Positions 18,166-27,314 of a stretch of 64,000 nucleotides of DNA are shown here, in pieces. Every line of letters begins with the position of its first letter. The first letter of the stretch is position 1. The position numbers were made by a program, and so were the translations under genes. This DNA comes from Planctomycetota bacterium. GTDB taxonomy: Bacteria; Planctomycetota; Phycisphaerae; Phycisphaerales; UBA1924. The DNA lies in assembly GCA_013285505.1 (NCBI GenBank), contig CP053450.1:2898796-2962795 (forward strand), written 5' to 3'. The notes beneath the pieces were generated by a model, which was given only the letters and a program-made list of their open reading frames with translations, was not told the origin of the DNA and ran no database searches.

Positions 18166-19096
18166 ATGTCTACGCCACACACCGTGATCGCCGGCGGCTC
18201 GGGCTTTTTGGGGCGGAGCCTTGCCCGCCACCTTAGCGGCATCGGACACGCGGTGACGGTGCTCTCGCGGAGCGCTCCGCGCGGCGTCGGTCGGGTTCAC
18301 GGCTCGGTCACCCACGCGGTCTGGGACGGCCGCACGCTCGGCGGTTGGGTGAACTCCCTGGACGGCGCGACCGCGCTGGTCAATCTGGCGGGTCGCTCGG
18401 TCGACTGCGTCAAGACCCCGGACCACTGCGATGAGATTCTGCGGTCGCGCGTAGAGGCGACGCGGGTGCTGGGGCTGGCGGTGCGGGCCTGCAAGAGCCC
18501 GCCGCCGGTCTGGGTGCAGATGGCGACCGCCCACATCTACGGGGACCCGCCCGAGGTGGAGATAGACGAGTCGTCGCCCTTCGGCTTCGGCCTGGCCCCG
18601 ACGGTCGGGCGTGCGTGGGAGGGGGCGTTCGCCGACGCCGTGCTCCCGACGCAGCGGGGCGTAGTGCTCAGGACCGGGTTTGTGCTGGGGCGGAACGGCG
18701 GTGCGGCTCTCGCGGCTGGCGTTGCTGACCCGGTGGTGCCTCGGCGGGACGGTCGGGCACGGGCGGCAGGGGATGAGCTGGATCCACGAGCGGGACATGA
18801 ACCGGATCTTCGAGCGGGCGATCACGGACGAGACCATGCGCGGGGCCTACATCGCGTCGGGGCCGAACCCGGTGAGCAACACGGTGTTTATGCGGGAGAT
18901 GCGGCGGGCGTACGGGCGGCCGATCGGGTTGCCCGCGCCTGCGGCGCTGGTGCGCCTGGGGGCACCGCTTGTCATGCGGACGGATCCGGAGCTGGCGCTG
19001 TACGGACGGTACTGCGTGCCGCGGCGGTTGCTGGATGAGGGGTTTGCGTTTGAGTATCCGGAACTCGCGTCGGCGCTGGTCGACCTGTGCTCGTGA
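18166..19096 (+). CDS. TIGR01777 family NAD-dependent epimerase/dehydratase, one frame break
   Basis: SDR-fold protein of about 309 residues. Seen: [17 protein letters not shown] with the GxxGxxG dinucleotide loop, [12 protein letters not shown], and [14 protein letters not shown]. After the break near 18703 the next frame gives [34 protein letters not shown] and [16 protein letters not shown], which is the standard C-terminal half of the family (YfcH-like). One extra G after the GCG codon explains the change. The substrate of this family is unknown. It precedes the GH172 gene by 45 bases on the same strand but is probably unrelated to it. Confidence 0.82.
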
Positions 19097-19141
19097 GTTG
19101 GTATTCTTCCGGCAAGCCACACGACTCCAGGAGATACCGCG

Positions 19142-20233
19142 TTGCACGGAATGAACGACCTGACACGACTTCGCAAGGCCCGGACTCGCTCGATCTCTGC
19201 AGAAAACCCTACCGGAGGCAAGGGACTGGGGGCGCAGGCCTCGCCCGGGGATGACGGCTCGTGCACGGAGGCGGCGAGCGATCTTGGCCGCGGCTGGAAG
19301 GTGCGGCCGTGTGTGCGCAACATCGAACCCGGCCAGACCGTGGTGCTGGCCGACATCGAGGGCCCGGGTGTCGTGCAGCACATCTGGTGCACGGTGCTGA
19401 CGGATGTGCATCGGTGGATCTCCTGGGAGATCACCTACGACGAGTCGGAGGGCCCGAGCGTGAGCGTGCCGCTGGGGGATTTCTTTGCCAACGGTATCGA
19501 TGGGTGCGCGCTGATCGACAGCCAACCGATCGCCGTGAACCCCAAGGGCGGGATGAACAGCTACTGGCCGATGCCCTTCCGGGGTCGGTTCCGGCTCTCG
19601 ATCCGGAACGACGGGCCCAAGACGATCAGCGAGTTCTTCTATCAGGTGACCTACAGCCTGGAGGAGGTCGGTGAGGACGCGGCCTATTTCCACGCCTCGT
19701 GGGCCAGATCCCTGACGTCGCGCGCGCAGCCGGAACACGTGATCCTCGACCGGGTTCGGGGGCGCGGGCACTACGCGGGCACGTACCTTGTCTGGAACCA
19801 GCTCTCGAACAACTGGTGGGGCGAGGGCGAGGTGAAGTTTTTCCTGGACGGCGACCCCGACGACGCCCCCACCATCTGCGGCACCGGGACCGAGGACTAC
19901 TTCGGCGGCGCGTGGGGCTTTGTCATGGAGCACGACCGCGACATGCGGCCGACGCCCTACTCGACCGCGTACCTCGGCTATCCGCAGGCGGTGTACGACT
20001 CGACGCTCAAGTCCGGGCCGCGGATCCCCAGCCACGGGCTCTACCGCTGGCACGTGCCCGATCCGGTGCGGTTCGCCGAGGATCTCCGCGTCACTGTGCA
20101 GGCACTCGGGTGGTGGCCCAATGGAAAGTTCCAGCCGCTCACCGACGACATAGCCTCGACCGCGTTCTACTACCTGGACCACCCCGAGCCCGCGGCGGCG
20201 CTGCCGCCCGTCAAGGAACGATTCGCGCGATAG
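19142..20233 (+). CDS. DUF2961 / glycoside hydrolase family 172 protein
   Basis: A 363-residue beta-jelly-roll enzyme. Characterised GH172 members act on D-fructofuranosides (difructose anhydride I) or D-arabinofuranosides. Seen: WKVRPCVRNIEPGQTVVLAD, PGVVQHIWCT, the conserved GTGTEDYFGGAW around Glu251 (candidate catalytic Glu), and YRWHVPDPVRF. No signal peptide is visible, so it should act in the cytoplasm on imported sugar. TTG 19142 is preferred because AGGAG ends 8 bases before it; ATG 19151 is the alternative. It leads a cluster with two ABC sugar permeases and a binding protein, which suggests it processes the oligosaccharide they import. Confidence 0.85.
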   Translation: MHGMNDLTRLRKARTRSISAENPTGGKGLGAQASPGDDGSCTEAASDLGRGWKVRPCVRNIEPGQTVVLADIEGPGVVQHIWCTVLTDVHRWISWEITYDESEGPSVSVPLGDFFANGIDGCALIDSQPIAVNPKGGMNSYWPMPFRGRFRLSIRNDGPKTISEFFYQVTYSLEEVGEDAAYFHASWARSLTSRAQPEHVILDRVRGRGHYAGTYLVWNQLSNNWWGEGEVKFFLDGDPDDAPTICGTGTEDYFGGAWGFVMEHDRDMRPTPYSTAYLGYPQAVYDSTLKSGPRIPSHGLYRWHVPDPVRFAEDLRVTVQALGWWPNGKFQPLTDDIASTAFYYLDHPEPAAALPPVKERFAR

Positions 20234-20279
20234 CACCGCGGCGCGATGCGCTGTTCGACCCTGTAGGCTGGTGTGACCA

Positions 20280-21164
20280 ATGACAGGCCAACGCTCCATC
20301 ACCGCGTACGCGTTCTTGCTGTTTCCCTTGGGAATCCTGCTGGTGTTCACGCTCGTCCCGACGGTGATCGGGCTCTGGCTCGGCTTCTTCGCGTGGGACG
20401 GCGGGACCGACCCGACGTGGGTGGGGACCAAGAACTTCACGGACTTGGCCGACGATGCGAAGTTTGGACCCGCGCTGCGGAACACGCTGGTGTACGTGGC
20501 GGCCAGCGTGCCGCCCACGGTGCTGATCGGCTTTCTGCTGGCCGTCGCGGCCCAGGCCGAGTGGTTCCGCGGCCGCGTGATCGTGCGGACGCTGTTCTTC
20601 CTGCCGACCATCCTGTCGATCGTGGCGATCGGGTATGTGTGGCGGTGGCTGCTCGAACCGGACGCGGGGCTGCTCAACTGGGGCCTCCGGCTGGTCGGGT
20701 TCGCCAACCCGCCGGACTGGCTGAACGATCAGGCGTGGGCGTTGCCCTCGATCATCGCGGTAAGCGTGTGGCGGGGCGTTGGGTTCTGCATGGTGATCTA
20801 TCTGGCATCGCTCGCAACGATCAACCGGTCGCTCTTCGAAGCCGCGGAGATGGACGGCGCAACGCCGGCGCAGGTGCTGCGGCACATCACATGGCCACAG
20901 GTGGCGCCGACAACGGCCTTCCTGCTGATCACGGGGGTGATCGGGGCGTTGCAGGTGTTCGACATCGTCTTTGTCATGACCGGGCAGGCCGAGGGCGACG
21001 CGACGAGTGTGCTGAACCTCTACATCTATCGGCTGTTCACCTACGGCCAACTGGGCTATGCGGCGGCGGTCGGCGTCGTGATCTTCGCGATCACGCTCCT
21101 GGCCACGGCAGTGCAGCTGCTCTGGGCGGGCCGGGACCGCTCGTCACGGAGGGCCGCGGCATGA
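20280..21164 (+). CDS. ABC sugar transporter permease (MalF/UgpA type)
   Basis: A 294-residue inner-membrane subunit with six predicted TM helices, starting AYAFLLFPLGILLVFTLVP. The ATPase-docking EAA loop is EAAEMDGATPAQVLRHITWP near residue 200. It belongs to the carbohydrate uptake-1 family and pairs with the permease whose start overlaps its stop (ATGA, 21161-21164). The start lies 46 bases after the GH172 gene. No ATP-binding subunit is present in the window, so a shared MsmK/UgpC-like ATPase elsewhere must serve it. Confidence 0.92.
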   Translation: MTGQRSITAYAFLLFPLGILLVFTLVPTVIGLWLGFFAWDGGTDPTWVGTKNFTDLADDAKFGPALRNTLVYVAASVPPTVLIGFLLAVAAQAEWFRGRVIVRTLFFLPTILSIVAIGYVWRWLLEPDAGLLNWGLRLVGFANPPDWLNDQAWALPSIIAVSVWRGVGFCMVIYLASLATINRSLFEAAEMDGATPAQVLRHITWPQVAPTTAFLLITGVIGALQVFDIVFVMTGQAEGDATSVLNLYIYRLFTYGQLGYAAAVGVVIFAITLLATAVQLLWAGRDRSSRRAAA

Positions 21165-22006
21165 GCGCGTTGCGTGCCCCCCCGCTCCTGCTGCGTGCGT
21201 TGGTGCACCTGATCGTCTATTTCGGCGCGGCGACGATGCTCGTGCCGCTGGCATGGATGGTGCTGACAGCGCTCAAGAGCGAGAGCGAGGCGGCCCTGGC
21301 CCCCACGTGGTCTACGCTGCTGCCCAGCTCGCCGCGTTGGGGCAACTTCCTGGAGGCCGTGCGGGCCGCGGACCTGGACCGCTTCTACCTCAACAGCACG
21401 ATCGCGGCGGTCGTGACCACGGTGCTGGCAGTCTCGCACAACGCGTTGGCCGGGTACGCTTTCGCGAAGCTGCGATTCGCCGGCAAGCGGGTGCTGTTCG
21501 GTCTGACGCTGGCGACAATGATGGTGCCGATCCAGGTCTACTTCATCATCACCTACATCGTCTGCGCGCGCCTGGGGTTCTCCGACAACATCCAGGCGCT
21601 GGTCGTGCCCTTCCTCGCGTCCGGCTTCGGCGTCTTCTACATGCGACAGGCCATGGAAGCGGTCCCGGACTCGTTGATCGAGGCGGCGCGGATAGACGGC
21701 ATGCGGGAGTTCGACACGTTCTGGTACGTCGCCCGGCCGATCGTCTGGCCCGCCCTCGTGTCGCTCGGGGTGTTCACGTTTGTCTTCAGCTGGAACAACT
21801 TCTTCTGGCCGCTGATTGTTGTCGATTCGGAGCGCTCCAAAACCCTGCCCCTGGCGATCGCGGACCTGTCGGCGGGGCAGTATGTAGACTCGTGGCCCGT
21901 GCAGATGGCCGCGGGGACGATACTGATCGTGCCGCTGATCGTCGTGTTCCTGTTCGTGCAGCGTGCGTTCGTGCGGGGCGTGGCCGGATCGGGGCTCAAG
22001 GAATGA
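21161..22006 (+). CDS. ABC sugar transporter permease (MalG/UgpE type)
   Basis: A 281-residue inner-membrane partner of the preceding permease. Seen: N-terminal TM with VPLAWMVLTALKSESE, NALAGYAFAKLRFAGK, and the EAA loop EAARIDGMREFDTFWYVARP followed by SWNNFFWPLIV, the usual MalG-type ending region. Its start overlaps the previous stop, so the two are made together. The binding protein gene starts 22 bases later. Confidence 0.92.
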   Translation: MSALRAPPLLLRALVHLIVYFGAATMLVPLAWMVLTALKSESEAALAPTWSTLLPSSPRWGNFLEAVRAADLDRFYLNSTIAAVVTTVLAVSHNALAGYAFAKLRFAGKRVLFGLTLATMMVPIQVYFIITYIVCARLGFSDNIQALVVPFLASGFGVFYMRQAMEAVPDSLIEAARIDGMREFDTFWYVARPIVWPALVSLGVFTFVFSWNNFFWPLIVVDSERSKTLPLAIADLSAGQYVDSWPVQMAAGTILIVPLIVVFLFVQRAFVRGVAGSGLKE

Positions 22007-22027
22007 CCGCCCCGCGGGAGAACCCGG

Positions 22028-23476
22028 ATGCGTAGTTCGATCATCGTGCTGGCGATGCTGGTAGTGGCGAGCGTGCTGGTGCTCCTGCCGCGGTCGGTGC
22101 GCGAGTTCGTCACCGGCGAGCAGCGCCTGCTCTTCACGGTCTGGGGGATGCCCTTCGAGGACCGCCTGTTCGAGGACGTCTATGCCCGCGGTTTCGAGGC
22201 GGTCGAGCCCGATGTGCAGGTCGACTACCGGCGGTACGCCGAGGTGCAGCCGAAGTACACCGCATGGCACGCCCGCGGCGTCGGGGCCGAGGTGATGCGC
22301 ATCGGGATCACCGACTACCACCGGATGGTCGAGCGCGGCATGCTGCTGCCCCTGAGCGATCTGATCGACGACCCGGAGTCCGGGCTCGATCCCGCGATTC
22401 TCGACGCCATCCCGCCGCAGCTGCTCGACGCGCTGCGGGTGGACGGCGAGCTGTACGCCCTGCCGCAGGACATGGCCCAGTACGGCCTCTTCTACAACCG
22501 GGCAATCTTCGACGCCTACGACGCGGCCCACCCGGACGACCCGATCGGCTACCCGGACGCCACCTGGGACTGGGCCAAACTTCGTGACGCCGCCCGCAAG
22601 CTCACCGTCCGCGAAGGAGACTCCGGCGGGAACGAGCGCGTCGTCACCCTCGGGATCGACATCGAGCTCTGGCAGTGGCCGTTCATGCAGTTCTTCGTCC
22701 AGGCCGGCGGACAGCTCTGGAGCGAAGACGGGCTGACCACACACATCGACTCGCCGGCCGGGGTCGAGGCGATCGAGTTTCTCCGGGCACTCGTGTTCGA
22801 GGACCGATCGTTCGTGCCCTCCTTCGGCGAGCAGCAGGGCGCCGGGCCCAATGCACGCTTCGCCACCGGGCGCTCGGCGATGCTCTTCGCCGGATCGTGG
22901 ATGGTGCCCTACTTCCAGCTCAATGCGCCGGACCTGGACTTCGCCGTCGCCCCCTCCCCCCGCGGCCGCGTGGCCGCAGTGTGCGCCGGCTCGTGCCTGT
23001 GGGGCGTGTCGGTCCACGCGCCACGGAAGGAAGCGGCGTGGGACATGCTCCGCTGGCTCGTCGCGCCCGAGCAGGCCATCGAGTACTGGGACACGCTCCG
23101 AGTCGCCCCCCCCGCCAACACCGACGTCATCGCCTCCGAAGGCTTTCGCCAGACGCGGGGCATCCCCGATCCCGTGGCACCCGACGAGTTTCTGGTCCCC
23201 CCGATGTCCGCCGACCTGCACGACGAGTACGCGGCCTGGCTCTCCTACGGCACCACGCCCGAGCCCGAGACGGGCTCCGCCCCGGCGTTCATCCCCGCCT
23301 CGCTCTACCAGCGCGAACTCGAGCAGGAACTCGCGGCATTGCTCCAAGCCATCCTGCGCAATCAGAACGAGCCGCGGGCGGAGGACGCACTCAAGCGTGT
23401 CGCGGCCACCGTGCACGGGTTTATCGACCGCGACCGATCCTCAAAGGGGCTGCCACCCGCAGTCCGCAACCAGTAA
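22028..23476 (+). CDS. ABC transporter extracellular solute-binding protein (family 1), N-terminally membrane anchored
   Basis: A 482-residue family 1 sugar-binding protein. Seen: an N-terminal hydrophobic helix (SSIIVLAMLVVASVLVLL) followed by the mature domain LLFTVWGMPFED, then GELYALPQDMAQYGLFYNR, FATGRSAMLFAGSWMV, and a C-terminal helical region. No lipobox Cys follows the helix, and no good signal-peptidase site is obvious, so it may stay anchored by the uncleaved helix. It is the last gene of the GH172-permease-permease cluster; binding proteins more often come first. The sugar is unknown, but GH172 points to a fructofuranoside or arabinofuranoside. Confidence 0.85.
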   Translation: MRSSIIVLAMLVVASVLVLLPRSVREFVTGEQRLLFTVWGMPFEDRLFEDVYARGFEAVEPDVQVDYRRYAEVQPKYTAWHARGVGAEVMRIGITDYHRMVERGMLLPLSDLIDDPESGLDPAILDAIPPQLLDALRVDGELYALPQDMAQYGLFYNRAIFDAYDAAHPDDPIGYPDATWDWAKLRDAARKLTVREGDSGGNERVVTLGIDIELWQWPFMQFFVQAGGQLWSEDGLTTHIDSPAGVEAIEFLRALVFEDRSFVPSFGEQQGAGPNARFATGRSAMLFAGSWMVPYFQLNAPDLDFAVAPSPRGRVAAVCAGSCLWGVSVHAPRKEAAWDMLRWLVAPEQAIEYWDTLRVAPPANTDVIASEGFRQTRGIPDPVAPDEFLVPPMSADLHDEYAAWLSYGTTPEPETGSAPAFIPASLYQRELEQELAALLQAILRNQNEPRAEDALKRVAATVHGFIDRDRSSKGLPPAVRNQ

Positions 23477-23481
23477 CGCTT

Positions 23482-23499
23482 GCCGGCGCATCCGCCGGC
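23482..23499. terminator. GC hairpin between convergent genes, possible terminator
   Basis: A perfect 7-bp stem with a CATC loop (GCCGGCG / CGCCGGC) follows the binding-protein stop by 5 bases and precedes the convergent GH2 stop. No T-run follows on either strand, so termination is only suggested by position. Confidence 0.3.
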
Positions 23500-23570
23500 T
23501 CCCCCACCGCCCGCGCGCCACGCACCGTCACCCGACGGCTCACACGGTGAACCTGTGCCGCGGGCATCCC

Positions 23571-26384
23571 CTACGCAGGTGCCGCCCACGAACGGACAAG
23601 CTCCGGCCGCAGCGAGCCCGAGCAGGCCTCCGGGGCGGACGCCGAGTGAAGATGCCGCACGATGCGACCCAGCAGGTACCTCCCGGCGGGGTTGTCGTGA
23701 TCCAGCGTGCTGACCGCGAGCAGCCCCTCCCCCACGCGGGCGAAGAAGAGCTGGTCCTGCGCCTCCGGCACCCCCTTGTCGTGGGTGACGATCAGCCTGA
23801 CCACCGGCTCGACATAGTCCGCGATGCCCAGCGCATCCGTGGTCACGGCGCGGCTGCTATCGCGGTTCAGATCGAGGCCGAGCGTGTCGAGCAGCCAGCC
23901 GCTCTCGCCGGCTCGCAGCAGGTCGCCGCGGCGCGTCGGACCCTGCTCCAAGAGCAGTGGGCACTGGCCGTAGAGATTGACCCAGCACGTCGGCGGGCTC
24001 CCCGCAGCCTTGGACGCCAGCAGGAGCACGCGGCCGCCGCCCTCGAGGAATTCAACGATCTGGGGCGTCAATCGAGTCGTGACCATGGTGGCCGGTTGCT
24101 CGCCGGCAGCATCAGCGAACTGCTCAGGTGCCGTCACAGGCAATTCGGGACACAGCGAGCCCGGATCGGGGAGCTGCGCCGACCACGCCTCACAGTCGAT
24201 CGCCCAGCCGCTGCTGTACCGCCGCTCCTCGAACGACGGCTCGCGTTCGGCGTCGGTGAAGGGCGCGGTCTCGGCGCGACTCACACCGGACTCAGGAAGC
24301 GACGGCGCAGGGAACGCCCAGAGCGTCCACGTGTTCGAGGTGGCCCCGTCGGCGTGCGCGTGGACGCGGACGGGGGTCGGCTCGTCAACCGCCGGAAGCT
24401 GCAGCCGCAGTGCCTCAAAGGCGATCTCGCCCGGCAGCGTGCGAAGCCTGACGCGCTGGTCGCTCGGCGCAAGGTCACCGACGGTGATCTCGACCCTGAC
24501 CGTGCCGTCAAACGTGCCATTGCCAAAGTTGCTCACGCCGATCTCGACGGGATGCGAGGCATCGTGATCGAGACTCGTCGCGTGGTCGGCCGGCCGCAGC
24601 AGCAGGGCGCGGTCGGCGAGGAACGGCGCGAGCTGCTCGGGCGTGAACCGCCACCGGCCGAGGTCGTCGAGGAAGCCGCACCGGCAGACCGGGACATCGC
24701 GCAAGTGGTTCATGACCCACCCGGCATGCATCGCGCGCTCGCGGAACACCTCGCTCTGAAACTTCCGCATGAAGAGGCTGAACACGTCCGCCTGATCGCG
24801 GAACCGGTCGAGCGTCGTATCGCCGAACCGGCGCTTGAGTTCCTGCCCGAGCCGGTGCGCCTCGTCGAGTCCCTTCGGCGCCCACCACGGCCTCTCGTCA
24901 CCCAGCCGCTCGAGCAGCGCGTCGGTGTCGGGCCAGCTGGTGCCGATCACGGTCTCACCCATCACAAACGGGCGCGGCTCGCGCGCGCGCAGATCGGCGT
25001 CCATGTCGTCGAAGTAGCGGACCCAGCGCCCGGGGTTGTCGTACGTGTGCTCGTCGTAGAGATCGGTGCGGTCCGGGTCGCTCCAGCGCATAAACCCGGT
25101 CTGGACCTGACGGAGCGTCGCGGGCAGGTGCCGGCCCGCCTGCTCCCACCACCAACTGCCAAGCGACTCATCGAACGCCTCATGCTCGCACGTGGCGCTG
25201 ACCAGAAACACCGAGGGGTGCCGCCGATCGCGCCGGAAGAACTCCGCATACAGCCTGCGGTACTCCGGCAGCAGCGGCTGCTCCATCGGTGCCTTCCAGA
25301 CCGGGTGGACCTGCCACAGCAGCATGCCGGTCTCGTCGGCGATGTCGAAGAACACCTCGGGCGGATAGACCATGCAGAGGCAGACACAGTTGAACCCACG
25401 CTCGCGGAGGCCAGCAAAACGCTCGCGGACCTCATCCGCCGTCGGGGCCGGAGCGATGTGCTCGGGCTCGATCGCCCACTCGAGCACGCCGCGGATGAGC
25501 AGCGGCTCGCCGTTGAGCAGCAAACTCCGGTGGTCCTCGCCGCCGATCTCGAGGGTGCGGAAACCGAACCGCGCAGAAGTCTCGTCCTCCGCCGCGACGC
25601 CCTTGCCCCGGAGCGTCGCGGCCACCTCGCCGAGCACCGGAGCATCCGGAGACCATCGCACGACCTCGCGGCAGTCGAACATCACCTCGGCCTCGGTCTG
25701 ACCCGGCGCGATGTCGGCGCGGCCGGTGCGCACGGTGTCAGAACCCGGCTCACGCATCCGGACGCGCAGCTCGCCCTCCGCATCGTGCGGCTGCAACTCG
25801 GCCAGCACCCGGACCCGGCCCGTCTCCGGATCGGCGGCGGCGCACAGCCCGTTGGGGCGGAACGCGAGCGGGCCGGTGACGCGGACATCCACGCCGCCCC
25901 AGATCCCGCCGTGCTGCAGCCCGAGCACGTCGTGGAAGCCCTTGGTGATGTGGCCGCCCCACGGGTCCTCGCCCTGCACTCGCGGCGGCACGCCCTTGAT
26001 CTCGTCAACGCGGCACAGAATCTCGCACTGCTCGTCGCCGCCGAGAGCGTCGGTGATGTCGAACTCGAACGGGATGTAGTCCCCAACATGGGCACCGACC
26101 TCCACGCCGTTGACCCACACGCGGCAGTCTGTAGCCACCGCGTGGAATCGAAGCCAGACCCGCTGCCCACCGCCGAACCACTTCTTGGGAAGCCGCGCCC
26201 GACGCCGGTACCACGCGATATTGTCAAAGCCGTGCCCGAGCGTGTGCTGCCACGCCTCGTCGGTGCGGCAGGAGAGCCAGCCGTCCTTGGGGCGTTCGTC
26301 CCACCAGGCCTCTGCAACACCCACATCTTCGGTGTCAGGACGGACCGACCACTTGCGGAGAAGTTCAAGCTGACGAGCACCCAT
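23571..26384 (-). CDS. Glycoside hydrolase family 2 protein with altered acid/base motif
   Basis: A 937-residue retaining beta-glycosidase-like protein. Seen in order: sugar-binding jelly roll (residues ~40-170 with WVNGVEVGAH), Ig-like domain (~180-290), TIM barrel from about 295 (NGEPLLIRGVLEWAIEP), then C-terminal beta domains and a glutamine-amidotransferase-like tail (FLEGGGRVLLLASKAAG). The candidate acid/base is Glu400 in SATCEHEAFD and the nucleophile Glu477 in MGETVIG; their 77-residue spacing matches LacZ (461/537). The usual Asn before the acid/base is Cys399. No signal peptide. It is the last gene of the nupC-btpA-GH2 run. Substrate unknown. Confidence 0.82.
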   Translation of the reverse strand: MGARQLELLRKWSVRPDTEDVGVAEAWWDERPKDGWLSCRTDEAWQHTLGHGFDNIAWYRRRARLPKKWFGGGQRVWLRFHAVATDCRVWVNGVEVGAHVGDYIPFEFDITDALGGDEQCEILCRVDEIKGVPPRVQGEDPWGGHITKGFHDVLGLQHGGIWGGVDVRVTGPLAFRPNGLCAAADPETGRVRVLAELQPHDAEGELRVRMREPGSDTVRTGRADIAPGQTEAEVMFDCREVVRWSPDAPVLGEVAATLRGKGVAAEDETSARFGFRTLEIGGEDHRSLLLNGEPLLIRGVLEWAIEPEHIAPAPTADEVRERFAGLRERGFNCVCLCMVYPPEVFFDIADETGMLLWQVHPVWKAPMEQPLLPEYRRLYAEFFRRDRRHPSVFLVSATCEHEAFDESLGSWWWEQAGRHLPATLRQVQTGFMRWSDPDRTDLYDEHTYDNPGRWVRYFDDMDADLRAREPRPFVMGETVIGTSWPDTDALLERLGDERPWWAPKGLDEAHRLGQELKRRFGDTTLDRFRDQADVFSLFMRKFQSEVFRERAMHAGWVMNHLRDVPVCRCGFLDDLGRWRFTPEQLAPFLADRALLLRPADHATSLDHDASHPVEIGVSNFGNGTFDGTVRVEITVGDLAPSDQRVRLRTLPGEIAFEALRLQLPAVDEPTPVRVHAHADGATSNTWTLWAFPAPSLPESGVSRAETAPFTDAEREPSFEERRYSSGWAIDCEAWSAQLPDPGSLCPELPVTAPEQFADAAGEQPATMVTTRLTPQIVEFLEGGGRVLLLASKAAGSPPTCWVNLYGQCPLLLEQGPTRRGDLLRAGESGWLLDTLGLDLNRDSSRAVTTDALGIADYVEPVVRLIVTHDKGVPEAQDQLFFARVGEGLLAVSTLDHDNPAGRYLLGRIVRHLHSASAPEACSGSLRPELVRSWAAPA

Positions 26385-26447
26385 CGCGCGGCTCCCTCAA
26401 AACAAACTCGGTCAACAACTTTGCAAGGGAGAGCGGGCGGCCCGACG

Positions 26448-27286
26448 CTATCGGCGCACCCGCTCGGCCTCGGCCACGATCTCGGCGCAGCGCGCAGGAT
26501 CCGGGGCGTTGGACCATAGGCCGCCCTCTTTGATCCACGAGCCAACGATCAACGCGTCGGCGTGGCCAAACAAGGTGCCGAGTTGGGAGGGCTCGACCCC
26601 GGACCCGACCCAGGTGGGAACGCCGACCGCGGCGCTGACGCGCTCCACATCACCGGGGTCGGTCGCATCACCGGTGAAGTTCCCGGTCACGATCAGCCCG
26701 TCGGCCCCGCAGAACTCCGCGGTGTGCGCGCAGTCCTCGATGGTGAGATCCCCGGTGATCGCGTGCGAGGCGTGTTTTTTGCGTATATCGCACATGATCC
26801 GTACATCCGTGGCGCCGATCTCACGCCGGTACCGCAAGAGCGAACCCGCCACGGCCTCGGCGAGCAAACCCTCGTCGGCGACGTGGGCGTACACGAAGTT
26901 CTCACACCGAATGAACTGGGCCTCGACAGCCTGCGCGATCGCGATGGCCTCACGCTCGCCGCCGGAAAGCACCTGCACACCCAGCGGGATCTCGATCGCT
27001 GTGGCAACCTCCTCGGCCACGCGCGTCATCGCCGCGACAGTCTGCGGCGGTTGGCGCCCGTGGATGTATGGTCGGTCGTGCATATTCTCGACGATGATGG
27101 CATCGAACCCGCTATCACGCAGCAGCCTCGCCTCGCGGACCGCCCGCTGGGCGAGCACCGCGACAGTGTCGGTGCTGGCCGGTGCGCTGGCAGCGCCCCG
27201 ACGTGGACCATGCCGATGAGGGCCTTGGGCCGGAGCCAGCCGGCGGCGCGGGCGGAAGTGTCGGGCGACGTGGGGTGCGTGGGCAT
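26448..27286 (-). CDS. BtpA/SgcQ family TIM-barrel protein, one frame break
   Basis: About 279 residues. The N-terminal frame has LRPKALIGMVHVGALPA, and near 27190 the reading shifts to AVREARLLRDSGFDAIIVEN, followed by MHDRPY, GVQVLSGGEREAIAIA, IRCENFVYAHVADEGL, CDIRKKHASHAITGD and GSGVEPSQLGTLFGHADALI. This is the complete BtpA (PF03437) pattern. BtpA was named for photosystem I stability in cyanobacteria; homologues such as SgcQ lie in sugar gene clusters, and the biochemical role is unclear. Here it sits 28 bases after a nucleoside transporter and 63 bases before a GH2 gene, so a role in nucleoside or sugar breakdown is likely. Confidence 0.82.
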
Positions 27287-27314
27287 GTCGGTCTCGATCG
27301 GCCTCGGTGTGCGC

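Noticed and set aside
22851..26519. Very long open frame on the plus strand opposite GH2 and overlapping the binding protein
   Set aside because: It has no recognisable domain, its composition is Arg/Pro/His-rich, and it is antisense to clear genes; it results from high third-position GC.
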